Of a DNA stretch of 64,000 nt, positions 1 to 7,825 are shown piece after piece. This DNA is from CAZMSD01 sp964568855 (lineage in GTDB: Bacteria > CAIWAD01). Where the stretch lies: positions 25,993-89,992 of the forward strand of contig CAZMSD010000012.1 of the NCBI GenBank assembly GCA_964568855.1. Reading direction: 5' to 3'. How positions within the stretch are numbered: position 1 is the first letter of the stretch; each line of letters opens with the position of its first letter. A model generated the notes under the pieces. It was not told the DNA's origin. It worked only from the letters and a program-made list of their open reading frames with translations, and did not search any database. Made by a program: the position numbers and the translations under genes.

Positions 1-818
1 TGATGGACGGCGCGCATCCGCTCAGGGAGCTCGCTCCGCGCGACGTGGTGGCCCGGTGTATCGACGAGCACCTCAAGCGCAGCGGAGAAAGCTGCGCCTA
101 CATCGACTGCCGGCACCTGGATCAAGAGGAGCTGCGCCGGCGCTTTCCCAACATCACGGCCAAGTGCGACAGCCTGGGAATCGACGTCGGCCGCGATCCG
201 ATCCCAGTGGTCCCCGCCGCGCATTACCAGTGCGGCGGCATCCTCACGGACCTGGAGGGCCGCAGCAGCCTTGAGCGCCTGTACGCAGTGGGCGAGGCGG
301 CCTGCACGGGTGTACACGGCGCCAACCGCCTGGCTTCCAACTCCCTGCTCGAGGCCGTGGTCTTCGCCCGCCGGGCGGGACGCGCGGCGATCCGAGAGCT
401 GGAGCACGCCGATGTGCCCGCCGGCCGCATACCGGAATGGGACGTCAGCGGAACCTTCGACTCGGAGGAATGGGTGCTCGTGGAGCACGATCGCACCGAG
501 GTTCGGCGCCTGATGTGGGATTACGTGGGGATCGTCCGCTCGCGGTTGCGCCTGCTTCGCGCCCGTTCCAGGATCCTGCTGATCGCCGGCGAGATCGAGG
601 ACTACTACCGCCGCACGCGCCTGCGGCCCGGACTGGTGGAGCTGCGCAACCTGGTGGCCGTGGCCTACCTGACCATCAAGTGCGCCCTGTTCCGCGAAGA
701 GTCCCGGGGACTGCACTATCGCAGCGACTATCCGCAGCGGGACGACGACCGTTGGCACAAGGACACCGTGGTGCGGCGCTCCTCTCCGGGAGAGACCTCC
801 ACGCGGGACCTCCCCTGA
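1..818 (+). CDS. nadB: L-aspartate oxidase, C-terminal part (5' truncated by window edge)
   Basis: The frame is open from the first bases and gives 271 residues, so the gene starts upstream of the window. The protein carries NadB hallmarks: HPLRELAPRDVVAR, a PVVPAAHYQCGGI stretch and GVHGANRLASNSLLEA, which form the FAD/substrate part of the fumarate reductase-like fold. The helical C-terminal domain follows. NadB oxidises L-aspartate to iminoaspartate, the first step of de novo NAD synthesis, in the cytoplasm. The His and Arg of the HY and NRLASNS motifs are present, so the visible part looks intact. It lies 47 bp before the carbamoyltransferase gene on the same strand. The identification is firm; only the N-terminal FAD-binding region is unseen. 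Confidence 0.93.
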   Translation, partial: MDGAHPLRELAPRDVVARCIDEHLKRSGESCAYIDCRHLDQEELRRRFPNITAKCDSLGIDVGRDPIPVVPAAHYQCGGILTDLEGRSSLERLYAVGEAACTGVHGANRLASNSLLEAVVFARRAGRAAIRELEHADVPAGRIPEWDVSGTFDSEEWVLVEHDRTEVRRLMWDYVGIVRSRLRLLRARSRILLIAGEIEDYYRRTRLRPGLVELRNLVAVAYLTIKCALFREESRGLHYRSDYPQRDDDRWHKDTVVRRSSPGETSTRDLP

Positions 819-865
819 ACGAATCGGAAGCGTGCTCGAAACCGTAGTGAATCACGGAGACCGCG

Positions 866-1840
866 ATGCAGACGAAGCTCAAGGGCAAGCATTTCATCAG
901 CACCCAGGACTGGACCGGGGAAGAGTTGAAAACCGTCGTGGAGTACGCCCAGCAGTTGAAACTGGCCCGTGTGGCTGGCGGGCAGACCCCGCTGCTGGGC
1001 GGCAAGACGCTCTACATGATCTTCTTCGATTCCTCCACGCGGACGAGGAATTCCTTCGAGACTGGCATGACCCAGCTTGGAGGACACGCGGTCTTCCTCT
1101 CGCCGGACAAAATGCAGATCAGCCACGGCGAGAACGCGCGTGACACGGCCAAGGTCCTTTCGCGCTACGGGGAGGGCATCGCGATTCGTCATTGCGCCTT
1201 CGGCGAGGGAAACCGCTACCTGCGCGAAGTCGCGGATCACGCGGAGGTTCCCGTGCTGAACATGCAGTGCGACGTGTATCACCCATGTCAGATCCTGGCG
1301 GACTACCTGACCATCCGCGAGAAGTTCGGCGACCGGCGCAGGCTGAAGCTGGGCGTGGCCTGGACCTCGGCGCCCAACTACGTCCGCCCGCTCTCCGTAC
1401 CGCAGAGTCTGATCCTGATGATGCCGCGTTTCGGCATCGACGTGACGCTGGCCTATCCTCCCGAGTTCCGGCTGCTGCCCGAGATCGAGGAGCAGGCCCG
1501 GGCGAACGCCCGGGAGAGCGGCGCGCGTTTCGAGATCAGCCGGCGCTTCGAAGACGCCTTCGAGAACGCCGACGTGGTGATACCAAAGTCCTGGGGCCCC
1601 TTGCTGACGACGCGGAACACGGCCGAAGGGCTGGCCCTGATCGAGAAGTATCCCCAGTGGCGCTGCGACGTCGAGCGCATGCGCCTGGGCCGGGAGGACC
1701 TGATCTACATGCACCCGCTGCCCGCCGATCGAGGCCGCGAGGTGACGGACGAGGTCATCGACGGGCCGCAATCCGTGGTCTACGACGAGGCGGAAAACCG
1801 CCTGCACGCCCAGAAGGCCCTGATGGCACTGACCATGTAA
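866..1840 (+). CDS. Carbamoyltransferase, probably knotted YgeW/acetylornithine-type
   Basis: The protein has 324 residues. The carbamoyl-phosphate loop SSTRTRNSFE is at about residues 56-65. NMQCDVYHPCQ replaces the HPxQ region, and the C-terminal HPLPADRGREV matches the HCLP loop of transcarbamylases. SVPQSLILMMPRFGIDV and VVIPKSWGP are closer to remembered YgeW and N-acetylornithine carbamoyltransferases (the 'knotted' branch) than to ordinary ArgF or PyrB. The family transfers carbamoyl from carbamoyl phosphate to an amino acid; the acceptor cannot be read from the sequence. The start is ATG at 866, in AGACCGCGATGCAG, with only a weak Shine-Dalgarno. The next gene begins 25 bp downstream and encodes a PLP enzyme, a pairing reminiscent of ygeW-ygeX. 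The family call is secure and the substrate call is open. Confidence 0.8.
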   Translation: MQTKLKGKHFISTQDWTGEELKTVVEYAQQLKLARVAGGQTPLLGGKTLYMIFFDSSTRTRNSFETGMTQLGGHAVFLSPDKMQISHGENARDTAKVLSRYGEGIAIRHCAFGEGNRYLREVADHAEVPVLNMQCDVYHPCQILADYLTIREKFGDRRRLKLGVAWTSAPNYVRPLSVPQSLILMMPRFGIDVTLAYPPEFRLLPEIEEQARANARESGARFEISRRFEDAFENADVVIPKSWGPLLTTRNTAEGLALIEKYPQWRCDVERMRLGREDLIYMHPLPADRGREVTDEVIDGPQSVVYDEAENRLHAQKALMALTM

Positions 1841-1865
1841 GCCCCCCTCCCGCGGAGGACGGAGC

Positions 1866-3107
1866 GTGGCAGAATTCCACTTTCAATGCGTCGAGTGCGC
1901 GGAGCGCTACGACGAGCGGCCGGACCTGCTGGTCTGTCCAGCCTGCGCCGCGAAGCAGCGGCGCGGGGGCGCCGTGCGCGGCGTGTTGCGGGTCGTGCTG
2001 CACGATCCGCCGGAAGCGCCGCCGCGGGGTGCGCTGAACGATCCCGAATTCCTCGCCGCCTGGCTGCCCATACGCGAGGCGGGGATAATTCCCGATTTTC
2101 CTGTGGGAGGAACGCCCCTGTTAAGCGCTCCCCGCCTGCGCGAACGGCTCGGCATGCCCGAGCTCTGGGTCAAGGACGACACGCGCAATCCCTCCGGCTC
2201 TACCAAGGACCGGGCATCCCTGCTGGTGGCGGTCAAGGCCCTGGAGTACGGTCTGGACACCGTGGCCGCCGCCTCCACGGGTAACGCCGCCACAGCGCTG
2301 GCCGCCTGCGCCGCCGCCGCCGGCCTGCGCAGCGTGGTCTTCGTCCCCGCCGCGGCGCCGCGCGCCAAGCTGGTCCAGATGATGTGTTACGGCGCGCGGG
2401 TCTTCCCCGTGGAAGGCGATTACGACGATGCCTTCGAGCTGGCCCGCACGGCCTGCGAGCGCTTCGGCTGGTACAACCGGAACACGGCGCTGAATCCCTT
2501 CACGATCGAAGGCAAGAAGACCGCCGCCCTGGAGATCGCCTTCCAGTTGGGCGATGGAGCACCGGGGACGGTGATCGTGCCCACCGGCGACGGCGTGATC
2601 CTCTCCGGCCTGGCCAAGGGATTCGCGGACCTCGAGAGCTGCGGCGCCATCAGGGAGCGTCCACGCCTGATCGCGGTGCAGCCGGAGGGCTCGCCGGCGA
2701 TCGCCCGCGCCGTCCGAGAGGGGCTGCCCGAGGCGACTTCCGTGGACCGCGCAGAAAGCATCGCCGACAGCCTGAACGTGGCGGCTCCGCGCAATTCAAT
2801 CCTCTGCCTGGAGGATCTGCGGGCCTGTTCCGGAGACGCGGTGCTGGTAAGCGACGACCAGATCCGGGCGGCCATCACCGAGCTTGCCGCCACGACCGGC
2901 GTGTTTGCCGAACCCGCCGGAGCGACCGTCCTGGCCGGGCTGCGGGTCGCCCTCGCCGAGGGGCTGGTGGTTCGAAAAGACCGCGTCGTGCTGCTGGTCA
3001 CGGGCACCGGCCTGAAGGACGTTCCCGCGGCGGAAAGTTGTATCACGACGCCCGCGTCCCTGCCTCCCGACCTCGAGATCCTGGAGCGACGTCTCAAGCG
3101 GAGTTGA
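1866..3107 (+). CDS. Threonine synthase-like PLP enzyme with N-terminal zinc-ribbon
   Basis: The protein has 413 residues and a GTG start preceded by GGAGGACGGAGC. Residues 8, 11, 24 and 27 are cysteines in two CxxC pairs, the small ribbon often found at the front of class II threonine synthases. The PLP lysine is expected at K114 in NPSGSTKDRAS. A glycine/asparagine phosphate-binding stretch (ASTGNAATALAA) and a VPTGDGVILSGL loop follow, as in fold-type II enzymes. Threonine synthase converts O-phosphohomoserine to threonine. The SFKDR motif of canonical enzymes reads STKDR here, so a related ammonia-lyase or beta-replacement activity is possible. It probably shares a transcript with the carbamoyltransferase just upstream. 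Confidence 0.78.
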   Translation: MAEFHFQCVECAERYDERPDLLVCPACAAKQRRGGAVRGVLRVVLHDPPEAPPRGALNDPEFLAAWLPIREAGIIPDFPVGGTPLLSAPRLRERLGMPELWVKDDTRNPSGSTKDRASLLVAVKALEYGLDTVAAASTGNAATALAACAAAAGLRSVVFVPAAAPRAKLVQMMCYGARVFPVEGDYDDAFELARTACERFGWYNRNTALNPFTIEGKKTAALEIAFQLGDGAPGTVIVPTGDGVILSGLAKGFADLESCGAIRERPRLIAVQPEGSPAIARAVREGLPEATSVDRAESIADSLNVAAPRNSILCLEDLRACSGDAVLVSDDQIRAAITELAATTGVFAEPAGATVLAGLRVALAEGLVVRKDRVVLLVTGTGLKDVPAAESCITTPASLPPDLEILERRLKRS

Positions 3108-3178
3108 TTCGGCCGACCGCGGGCCGGCGCTTCCGCGCTGCGAACCCTCCACCGATCCGCCTACCCAAAACCACCCCT

Positions 3179-3234
3179 GAGCCTCCCTGGAGGAATACCG
3201 AGCGGGAAGAAACTTCCTCTCCCGGGGGAGGCTC
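3179..3234 (+). other. Imperfect stem-loop ahead of the glycan operon
   Basis: In the 145-bp gap before the glycan operon, GAGCCTCC (3179-3186) can pair with GGAGGCTC (3227-3234). An inner CGGGA/TCCCG pair lies at 3203-3207 and 3220-3224. There is no T-run, so it is not a standard intrinsic terminator. It could be an attenuator-like or mRNA-stabilising structure, or chance in GC-rich DNA. No convincing -35/-10 pair was seen in this gap. Confidence 0.25.
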
Positions 3235-3252
3235 TGCCGCCAACAGAACGCA

Positions 3253-3762
3253 GTGAATCGCTCACTTCAGAAGTGCGGAACTTGCAAGCTCCTGAATATC
3301 AGGACTTTGCAACAATGGCCCGAGCTGGCATCCGGATTGCCTCAGAGTGCTGCAAGCATTCTGTTCGCTTCGGAGAGGAAAATGAGAGCACTGCAGTCCA
3401 AAGAGAAGCTCAAGGGCAAGAAGGTTCTGTTCGTCCTGGGCGTCGGGCTGGGGTATCAGGTCAACGCGCTCAGGGAGCGCAAGGATCCGCAGGCCAGGAT
3501 CTACGCCATCGAATTGTACGAGGACGTGTTCAAGCGTGCGGTGGAAACCCAGAACTGGGATCCCGAGGGCAGCGAAGACCTCGAATTCTGGGTCGGCGAG
3601 GACATCGAGAGCGTGATCGAGCATCTGGACAAGATCACCTCGGAGATGGAGAAGGCCGACTGGGACATCATCACCAATCGGCCCTCGATCCGCCTGGCGC
3701 CCGAGTATTACAAGCGCCTGATCCGCGAGCGCAAGTCGGCGACGCCTCGCAGCAAGACCTGA
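3253..3762 (+). CDS. Small Rossmann-like protein related to the N-terminus of Maf/DUF115 proteins
   Basis: The longest reading has 169 residues and starts at GTG 3253. An ATG at 3382 (residue 44), preceded by GGAGAGG at good spacing, is an equally plausible start. The core reads KKVLFVLGVGLGYQVNALR, then YAIELYEDVFKRAV. This is a strand/glycine-loop/helix/strand with an acidic residue, like nucleotide-binding Rossmann folds and the N-terminal module of DUF115 (MptE-like) motility glycosylation proteins. Similar modules occur in three larger proteins downstream (15258, 16526 and 20119). No transferase domain follows, so it may be a stand-alone scaffold or regulator. It is the first gene of the glycan operon and ends 25 bp before the formyltransferase. 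Function is unknown. Confidence 0.6.
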   Translation: MNRSLQKCGTCKLLNIRTLQQWPELASGLPQSAASILFASERKMRALQSKEKLKGKKVLFVLGVGLGYQVNALRERKDPQARIYAIELYEDVFKRAVETQNWDPEGSEDLEFWVGEDIESVIEHLDKITSEMEKADWDIITNRPSIRLAPEYYKRLIRERKSATPRSKT

Positions 3763-3787
3763 CAGCGTAACGAACCAGGGGGAAATC

Positions 3788-4855
3788 GTGGACCCCGCCG
3801 CCGCCAAGCGCATCATCCTGCTGGGCGACGGCCGGTGGGGCGCGGCCGCTCTCGGGCACTTGAGCCGGAGTCATGAGCTGCCCCTGCTGATAGGCCGCCG
3901 CCGTCCGACCGACGCCAGCTTCCGGGAAGCCGCCCGGGCCCTGGGCCGGGAGGTGCTCCTCGCGGAGGACATCAACGGCCAGGCCTGGATCGATCGGCTG
4001 CGAGAGGCGCGACCGGACCTGCTGCTCTCGGTCTCCTACGACCAGGTGTTTCGCTCGAGGCTGCTGGAGGCGGTCCGGGCGCCGATCTTCAATCTGCACG
4101 CCGGGGATCCGAGCAGGTACCGGGGGCGGGCCGTTCTTTGCTGGCAACTGCTGGAGGGGCGGCGCGAGGTTCTGCTCTGCGTGATACGAACCATTCGCGA
4201 AATAGACCGAGGACCGGTGCTGGCGCACAGGCGCCTGACGCTGGACCGGGACGGCGATTACGCGTCCGCGCTGGCGGCGGTCTGCAAGGCCGTTCCCGGG
4301 CTGCTGGACGAGGCCCTGACCCGCCTCGACTCGCGGGAGACGGGGGCGAGCAGGGGAATCGGTCAAAGCGATGTTACGGACCCGCTGCCCTATCCAGCCG
4401 TCTACCCCCGCCGCGGTTCCGGCGACGAGTGGATCGACTGGGAAGCTTCGTCCACGACCGTCCTGCGCAAGATCCGGGCGCTGGCGGCGCCCAATCCCCT
4501 GGCCGCCACTACCTACCGCGGACGGCTGGTCAGGATCGGCGCCGCGGAGGACTGCCCCGATTTCCCGCCGGCGGAGGGCCTGCCCGGCTGCATCATCGGC
4601 AGGGACGCGGACAGGGGACTGCTGGTTAAGACCGGCGATCGCGCCCTGTGGATCGACCGCCTGTGCGACGGCGAGGGCCGAGTACTGGCCTGCGCCCGCT
4701 TCAGCGTGTCCCGCCGCTTCGGCTTCGAGAAGCACGCCGAACTGCACCGCTTGCGATCGCGTATGGAGGAACTCGACCGGAATCTCGATGCGCGGGTATC
4801 GCGCCTGGAGGCGCTGCTCACCGCAAAGGGGGCCCCATGCGAATTCACGCCCTGA
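3788..4855 (+). CDS. Formyltransferase, probably acting on an amino sugar
   Basis: The protein has 355 residues, with GTG start 3788 after a purine-rich AGGGGGAAA. The middle matches the formyltetrahydrofolate-dependent formyltransferase fold: FNLHAGDPSRYRGRAV corresponds to the HPSLLPxYRG signature, with the catalytic His kept, and IREIDRGPVL corresponds to the IDxGpI strand that carries the essential Asp in Fmt and ArnA. A C-terminal OB-like region precedes a helical tail. True Fmt is usually shorter (about 310 residues) and sits beside def; here the gene abuts nonulosonate genes. An N-formylating enzyme for a sugar amine is therefore inferred, with 10-formyl-THF as donor. The last 19 bp overlap the neuA-like gene. 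The exact sugar substrate is unknown. Confidence 0.72.
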   Translation: MDPAAAKRIILLGDGRWGAAALGHLSRSHELPLLIGRRRPTDASFREAARALGREVLLAEDINGQAWIDRLREARPDLLLSVSYDQVFRSRLLEAVRAPIFNLHAGDPSRYRGRAVLCWQLLEGRREVLLCVIRTIREIDRGPVLAHRRLTLDRDGDYASALAAVCKAVPGLLDEALTRLDSRETGASRGIGQSDVTDPLPYPAVYPRRGSGDEWIDWEASSTTVLRKIRALAAPNPLAATTYRGRLVRIGAAEDCPDFPPAEGLPGCIIGRDADRGLLVKTGDRALWIDRLCDGEGRVLACARFSVSRRFGFEKHAELHRLRSRMEELDRNLDARVSRLEALLTAKGAPCEFTP

Positions 4856-5562
4856 TACCTGCCCGTGCGGGGTCGCGCAGGCTGCCCGGCAAGAACATGC
4901 TGGAGCTGGCCGGACGCCCGATGCTCGACTGGTCCGTGCTCGCCGCCCTGGACAGCGGCGTCTTCGAGCGCGTGCGCGTCAGCAGCGACGACGCGGGGGT
5001 TCTGCGGCACGCCCTGGAGCTGGGCTGCGACGGCCTGCCCCCGCGCCCGGCGGCACTGGCGGCGAACGAAACGGACACGCTGGAGGTCGTGAGACACTAC
5101 CTGGACTGGACGCGCGGATCCGCTGGAGGCGGGGAAAGCCCCGAGTGGCTGATGCTGCTCCAGCCCACCTCGCCCTTCCGTGGAGCGGAGCGGATCCGCG
5201 AGGCGGTGCTGGTCTCGATGCGCGGCGCCGGCGTTGAAGTGGTCTCCGTCGGCCCGCCCTGGAAGCCGGCGAACTGGATCCGGCGGGTCCGCGAGGACCG
5301 CCTGGAGGCCGCCCGGTTCGACAACGCCGAAGAGGCCCGGCAGCTTAACGGCGCGATCTACCTGCTGAACTGCGATCGGCTGGACGCCCGGGAAGCGCTG
5401 CTGCCCGCCGGGCCCCGAGCCCTGCGCATGGAGGCCTGGGAGTCCGTGGACGTGGACGGGCCCCTGGACTGGATCCTGGCCCGCGGCCTGGCTGATCGGC
5501 TGTCCGGCCGGGACGCCGCCGTCCGGCCGCCCCGGATGATCCCGGAGGAGCTGCCATGCTGA
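4837..5562 (+). CDS. neuA: CMP-nonulosonate (acylneuraminate) cytidylyltransferase
   Basis: The protein has 241 residues. It starts at ATG 4837, behind AAAGGGGGCCCC and inside the end of the formyltransferase gene. The N-terminus, MRIHALIPARAGSRRLPGKN, is the CTP-binding signature of NeuA/LegF/PseF enzymes. LQPTSPFR (Mg/CTP pocket) and a DVDGPLDW stretch near the C-terminus complete the fold. The enzyme joins CTP and a nine-carbon keto acid to give the CMP-activated donor used by glycosyltransferases. With the LegC- and PtmE-type genes nearby, legionaminic-acid-like sugars are more likely than plain sialic acid. It overlaps neuB by 7 bp, implying translational coupling. Confidence 0.88.
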   Translation: MRIHALIPARAGSRRLPGKNMLELAGRPMLDWSVLAALDSGVFERVRVSSDDAGVLRHALELGCDGLPPRPAALAANETDTLEVVRHYLDWTRGSAGGGESPEWLMLLQPTSPFRGAERIREAVLVSMRGAGVEVVSVGPPWKPANWIRRVREDRLEAARFDNAEEARQLNGAIYLLNCDRLDAREALLPAGPRALRMEAWESVDVDGPLDWILARGLADRLSGRDAAVRPPRMIPEELPC

Positions 5563-6662
5563 ACCGCACCATCCGCAGCCTGCTCGTGGGACACGCGCCA
5601 CCGTACATCATCGCCGAAATCGGCGTCAACCACGACGGTTCCCTCGAGCGGGCCCTCGACCTGGTCGGCGTGGCGGCGGACTGCGGAGCCGACGCCGTCA
5701 AGTTCCAGGCCTTCGTGCCGGAGCTGCTGGCCAGTCCCGTGGCGCCCCTTGCCGAGTATCAGCGGATGAACCTGGGCCGTTCCGGATCGCAGCTCGAGCT
5801 GCTCAGGTCGCTGGAGCTGGGCGAAACCGCGCTGGCCGCCTGCAGGAAGGAAGCGCGAAGGCGCGGGCTGCATTTCGGCTGCACGCCCTTCGACATCGAC
5901 TCGCTGAACATGCTGCTGGGAATGGATCCCGACTTCATCAAGATCTCCTCCGGCGACGCCAACAACCCCGTCCTGCTGCGGGCCGCGCGGGAAGCGGGAG
6001 CGCGCGTGATCGTCTCCACGGGCATGTGTGACACGGAAGACGTCGCCGGGATCCTGCGCCTGTTCGAAGAGCAGGAAGAGCGACTGGCGCTGCTTCATTG
6101 CGTATCTGCGTATCCCGCGCCGCTGGCCGAATGCAACCTGCGCGCGGTGGACGCCCTGCGCTCAAGGACGTGCTGGACGGGCTTCAGCGATCACACCCAG
6201 GGCGTGGGGGCGGCGGTTGCCGCCGTCGTCCTGGGAGCGCGGATCATCGAGAAGCACATCACCCACGATCCGGGGGCCCCGGGCCCGGACCATGCCTGCT
6301 CGATGGACCGGTCGTCGTTCAGGGAGTTCGTCCGCGTGCTCAAGGAGCTTCGCGTGGCGCTGGGCGACGGCGTGAAACGGGTGATGCCCTGCGAGCGGGA
6401 CACCCGGCGCGTGGCCCGCAGGTCGATCGCCGCGGCGAGGGACCTCGGGCGCGGAGCGGTTCTCAGGGAGGGCGACCTCGTGCTGCAGCGGCCGGGAACG
6501 GGAATCCCCCCGGGAGAGCTCGAAAGCCTCTACGGGCGCTGCCTGGCGCGGGAGCTGGAGCGAGGGACCCTGCTGACCCGGGAGGACCTGTTTCCCGAGC
6601 GTCACCCCGGATCCGGCGAACGGACCGGACCCGGCCTGCAACCCGGGGAGGCGGGCCGATGA
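5556..6662 (+). CDS. neuB: N-acetylneuraminate/legionaminate synthase
   Basis: The protein has 368 residues. The NeuB TIM-barrel spans roughly residues 18-265. Motifs include IIAEIGVNHDGS, DAVKFQ, CTPFD, IKISSGD, STGMC, SDHTQGVGAAVAAV and IEKHIT. A C-terminal SAF/antifreeze-like domain (about 285-345, from RRSIAAARDL to LLTREDL) closes the active site of the partner subunit in known enzymes. NeuB condenses phosphoenolpyruvate with a six-carbon acetamido sugar to form the nine-carbon acid. All recognisable metal and PEP residues appear present. The final bases overlap the next gene as ATGA. Whether the substrate is ManNAc or the diacetamido 6-deoxy sugar cannot be read directly; operon context favours the latter (LegI type). 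Confidence 0.92.
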   Translation: MLNRTIRSLLVGHAPPYIIAEIGVNHDGSLERALDLVGVAADCGADAVKFQAFVPELLASPVAPLAEYQRMNLGRSGSQLELLRSLELGETALAACRKEARRRGLHFGCTPFDIDSLNMLLGMDPDFIKISSGDANNPVLLRAAREAGARVIVSTGMCDTEDVAGILRLFEEQEERLALLHCVSAYPAPLAECNLRAVDALRSRTCWTGFSDHTQGVGAAVAAVVLGARIIEKHITHDPGAPGPDHACSMDRSSFREFVRVLKELRVALGDGVKRVMPCERDTRRVARRSIAAARDLGRGAVLREGDLVLQRPGTGIPPGELESLYGRCLARELERGTLLTREDLFPERHPGSGERTGPGLQPGEAGR

Positions 6663-7825
6663 AGATCTTCGCCGTGACGGGCGGCCGGTCGGACTACGAC
6701 CTGCTGGGACCGGTCCTGGAGGCGATCGAGGAGCGCCCCGGCATGGACCTGGTCGTTTTCGCGGCCTGCGCTCACCTGTCCTGCAGCTCGGGGTGCACGG
6801 TCGAGCGGATCAGCGGCTTCCGGCGCACGCTCCGGCGCCCCACGCTGCTGGACTGGGACCGTCCGGAGGGACGGCTGAAGAGCATGGGCCTGGAACTGAT
6901 CGCCCTGGCGCAGGATCTCGAGGAGTGCGGGCCGGACCTGGTGCTGGTGCTCGGCGACCGCGAGGACGCGTTGCTGGGGGCGGCGGCGGCCCGCTATTCG
7001 TGGATCCCGGTGGCTCACATCTTCGGCGGAGACCTGGGATGTCACACCGTGGACGACGACGTGAGACACGCCGTGACCATGCTTTCCCAGTTGCATTTCG
7101 CGGCCTCGCGCGCCAGCGCGGAGAACCTGGTCGCCCTGGGGGAGGCCGCCCGGTGCGTCCATTTCACCGGCAACCCGGCGCTGGATCGTCTGCGCGCGGC
7201 CCCTTCCTGGAGCGCGGAAAGGCTGGGCCGACACTTCGGGATCGATACCCGCCGGCCGGCGGTGCTGGTCTGCCAGCATCCCCTGGGGCCCGACCGGAAC
7301 AGGGCCGAAGAGGAGATGAACACCATCATCGATGCCTGCGCCGGGCTGGAGGCGGAAATCCTCGTCAACGATCCCAACAGCGACCCGGGCCGCTCGGGCA
7401 TCGCGGAGGCGATCGACGAGGCCCCGCTCGTCACTCCCTTGAGGAACGTGCCCCGCGAGGCCTGGACCGCGCTGCTGAAGCACGTGGACCTGATGCTCGG
7501 GAATTCCAGCGCGGGAATCTTCGAGAGCTCGTACCTGGGCATCCCGGCAGTCAACGTGGGGCCGCGCCAGCTCGGCCGGGAGCAGGCCGGGAACGTGGAA
7601 TTCGTGGAACCGGAGGCCGGTGATATCCGCGCCGCTGCCCGGCGGGCGCTTTTCGACGAGGAATACCGCGCTCGCGTGGCGGCTCTGGACTGCCCCTTCG
7701 GAGACGGCCGCGCGGCGGAGCGGATCGTCGACGAGCTGGAGCGGACGGAGGTCGAGAGACTGCTGCCGAAACGGCGCGCGTTTCAGCGCCTGCGACAATC
7801 CGAGGAGGCGACCCTGCATGTCTGA
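6659..7825 (+). CDS. neuC: Hydrolysing UDP/GDP-sugar 2-epimerase (NeuC/LegG family)
   Basis: The protein has 388 residues, with start ATG 6659 in an ATGA overlap with neuB. The N-terminus MKIFAVTGGRSDYDLLGPVL is the classic NeuC opening. VLVLGDREDAL, AHIFGGDLG, HFTGNPALDRL and a C-terminal LGNSSAGIFES (nucleotide-diphosphate contact) are all conserved. The family releases the nucleotide while inverting C2, giving the free mannosamine-type sugar that NeuB uses. The neighbouring CBS-nucleotidyltransferase suggests GDP-linked intermediates, as in the Campylobacter legionaminate route (LegG). The gene overlaps the following one by 8 bp. No defect is visible. Confidence 0.88.
   Translation: MKIFAVTGGRSDYDLLGPVLEAIEERPGMDLVVFAACAHLSCSSGCTVERISGFRRTLRRPTLLDWDRPEGRLKSMGLELIALAQDLEECGPDLVLVLGDREDALLGAAAARYSWIPVAHIFGGDLGCHTVDDDVRHAVTMLSQLHFAASRASAENLVALGEAARCVHFTGNPALDRLRAAPSWSAERLGRHFGIDTRRPAVLVCQHPLGPDRNRAEEEMNTIIDACAGLEAEILVNDPNSDPGRSGIAEAIDEAPLVTPLRNVPREAWTALLKHVDLMLGNSSAGIFESSYLGIPAVNVGPRQLGREQAGNVEFVEPEAGDIRAAARRALFDEEYRARVAALDCPFGDGRAAERIVDELERTEVERLLPKRRAFQRLRQSEEATLHV

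Noticed and set aside
4837..7825. Ordinary sialic acid (Neu5Ac) synthesis
   Set aside because: The neuABC-like trio alone would allow it, but the adjacent PtmE-like and LegC-like genes fit a legionaminate-type sugar better.
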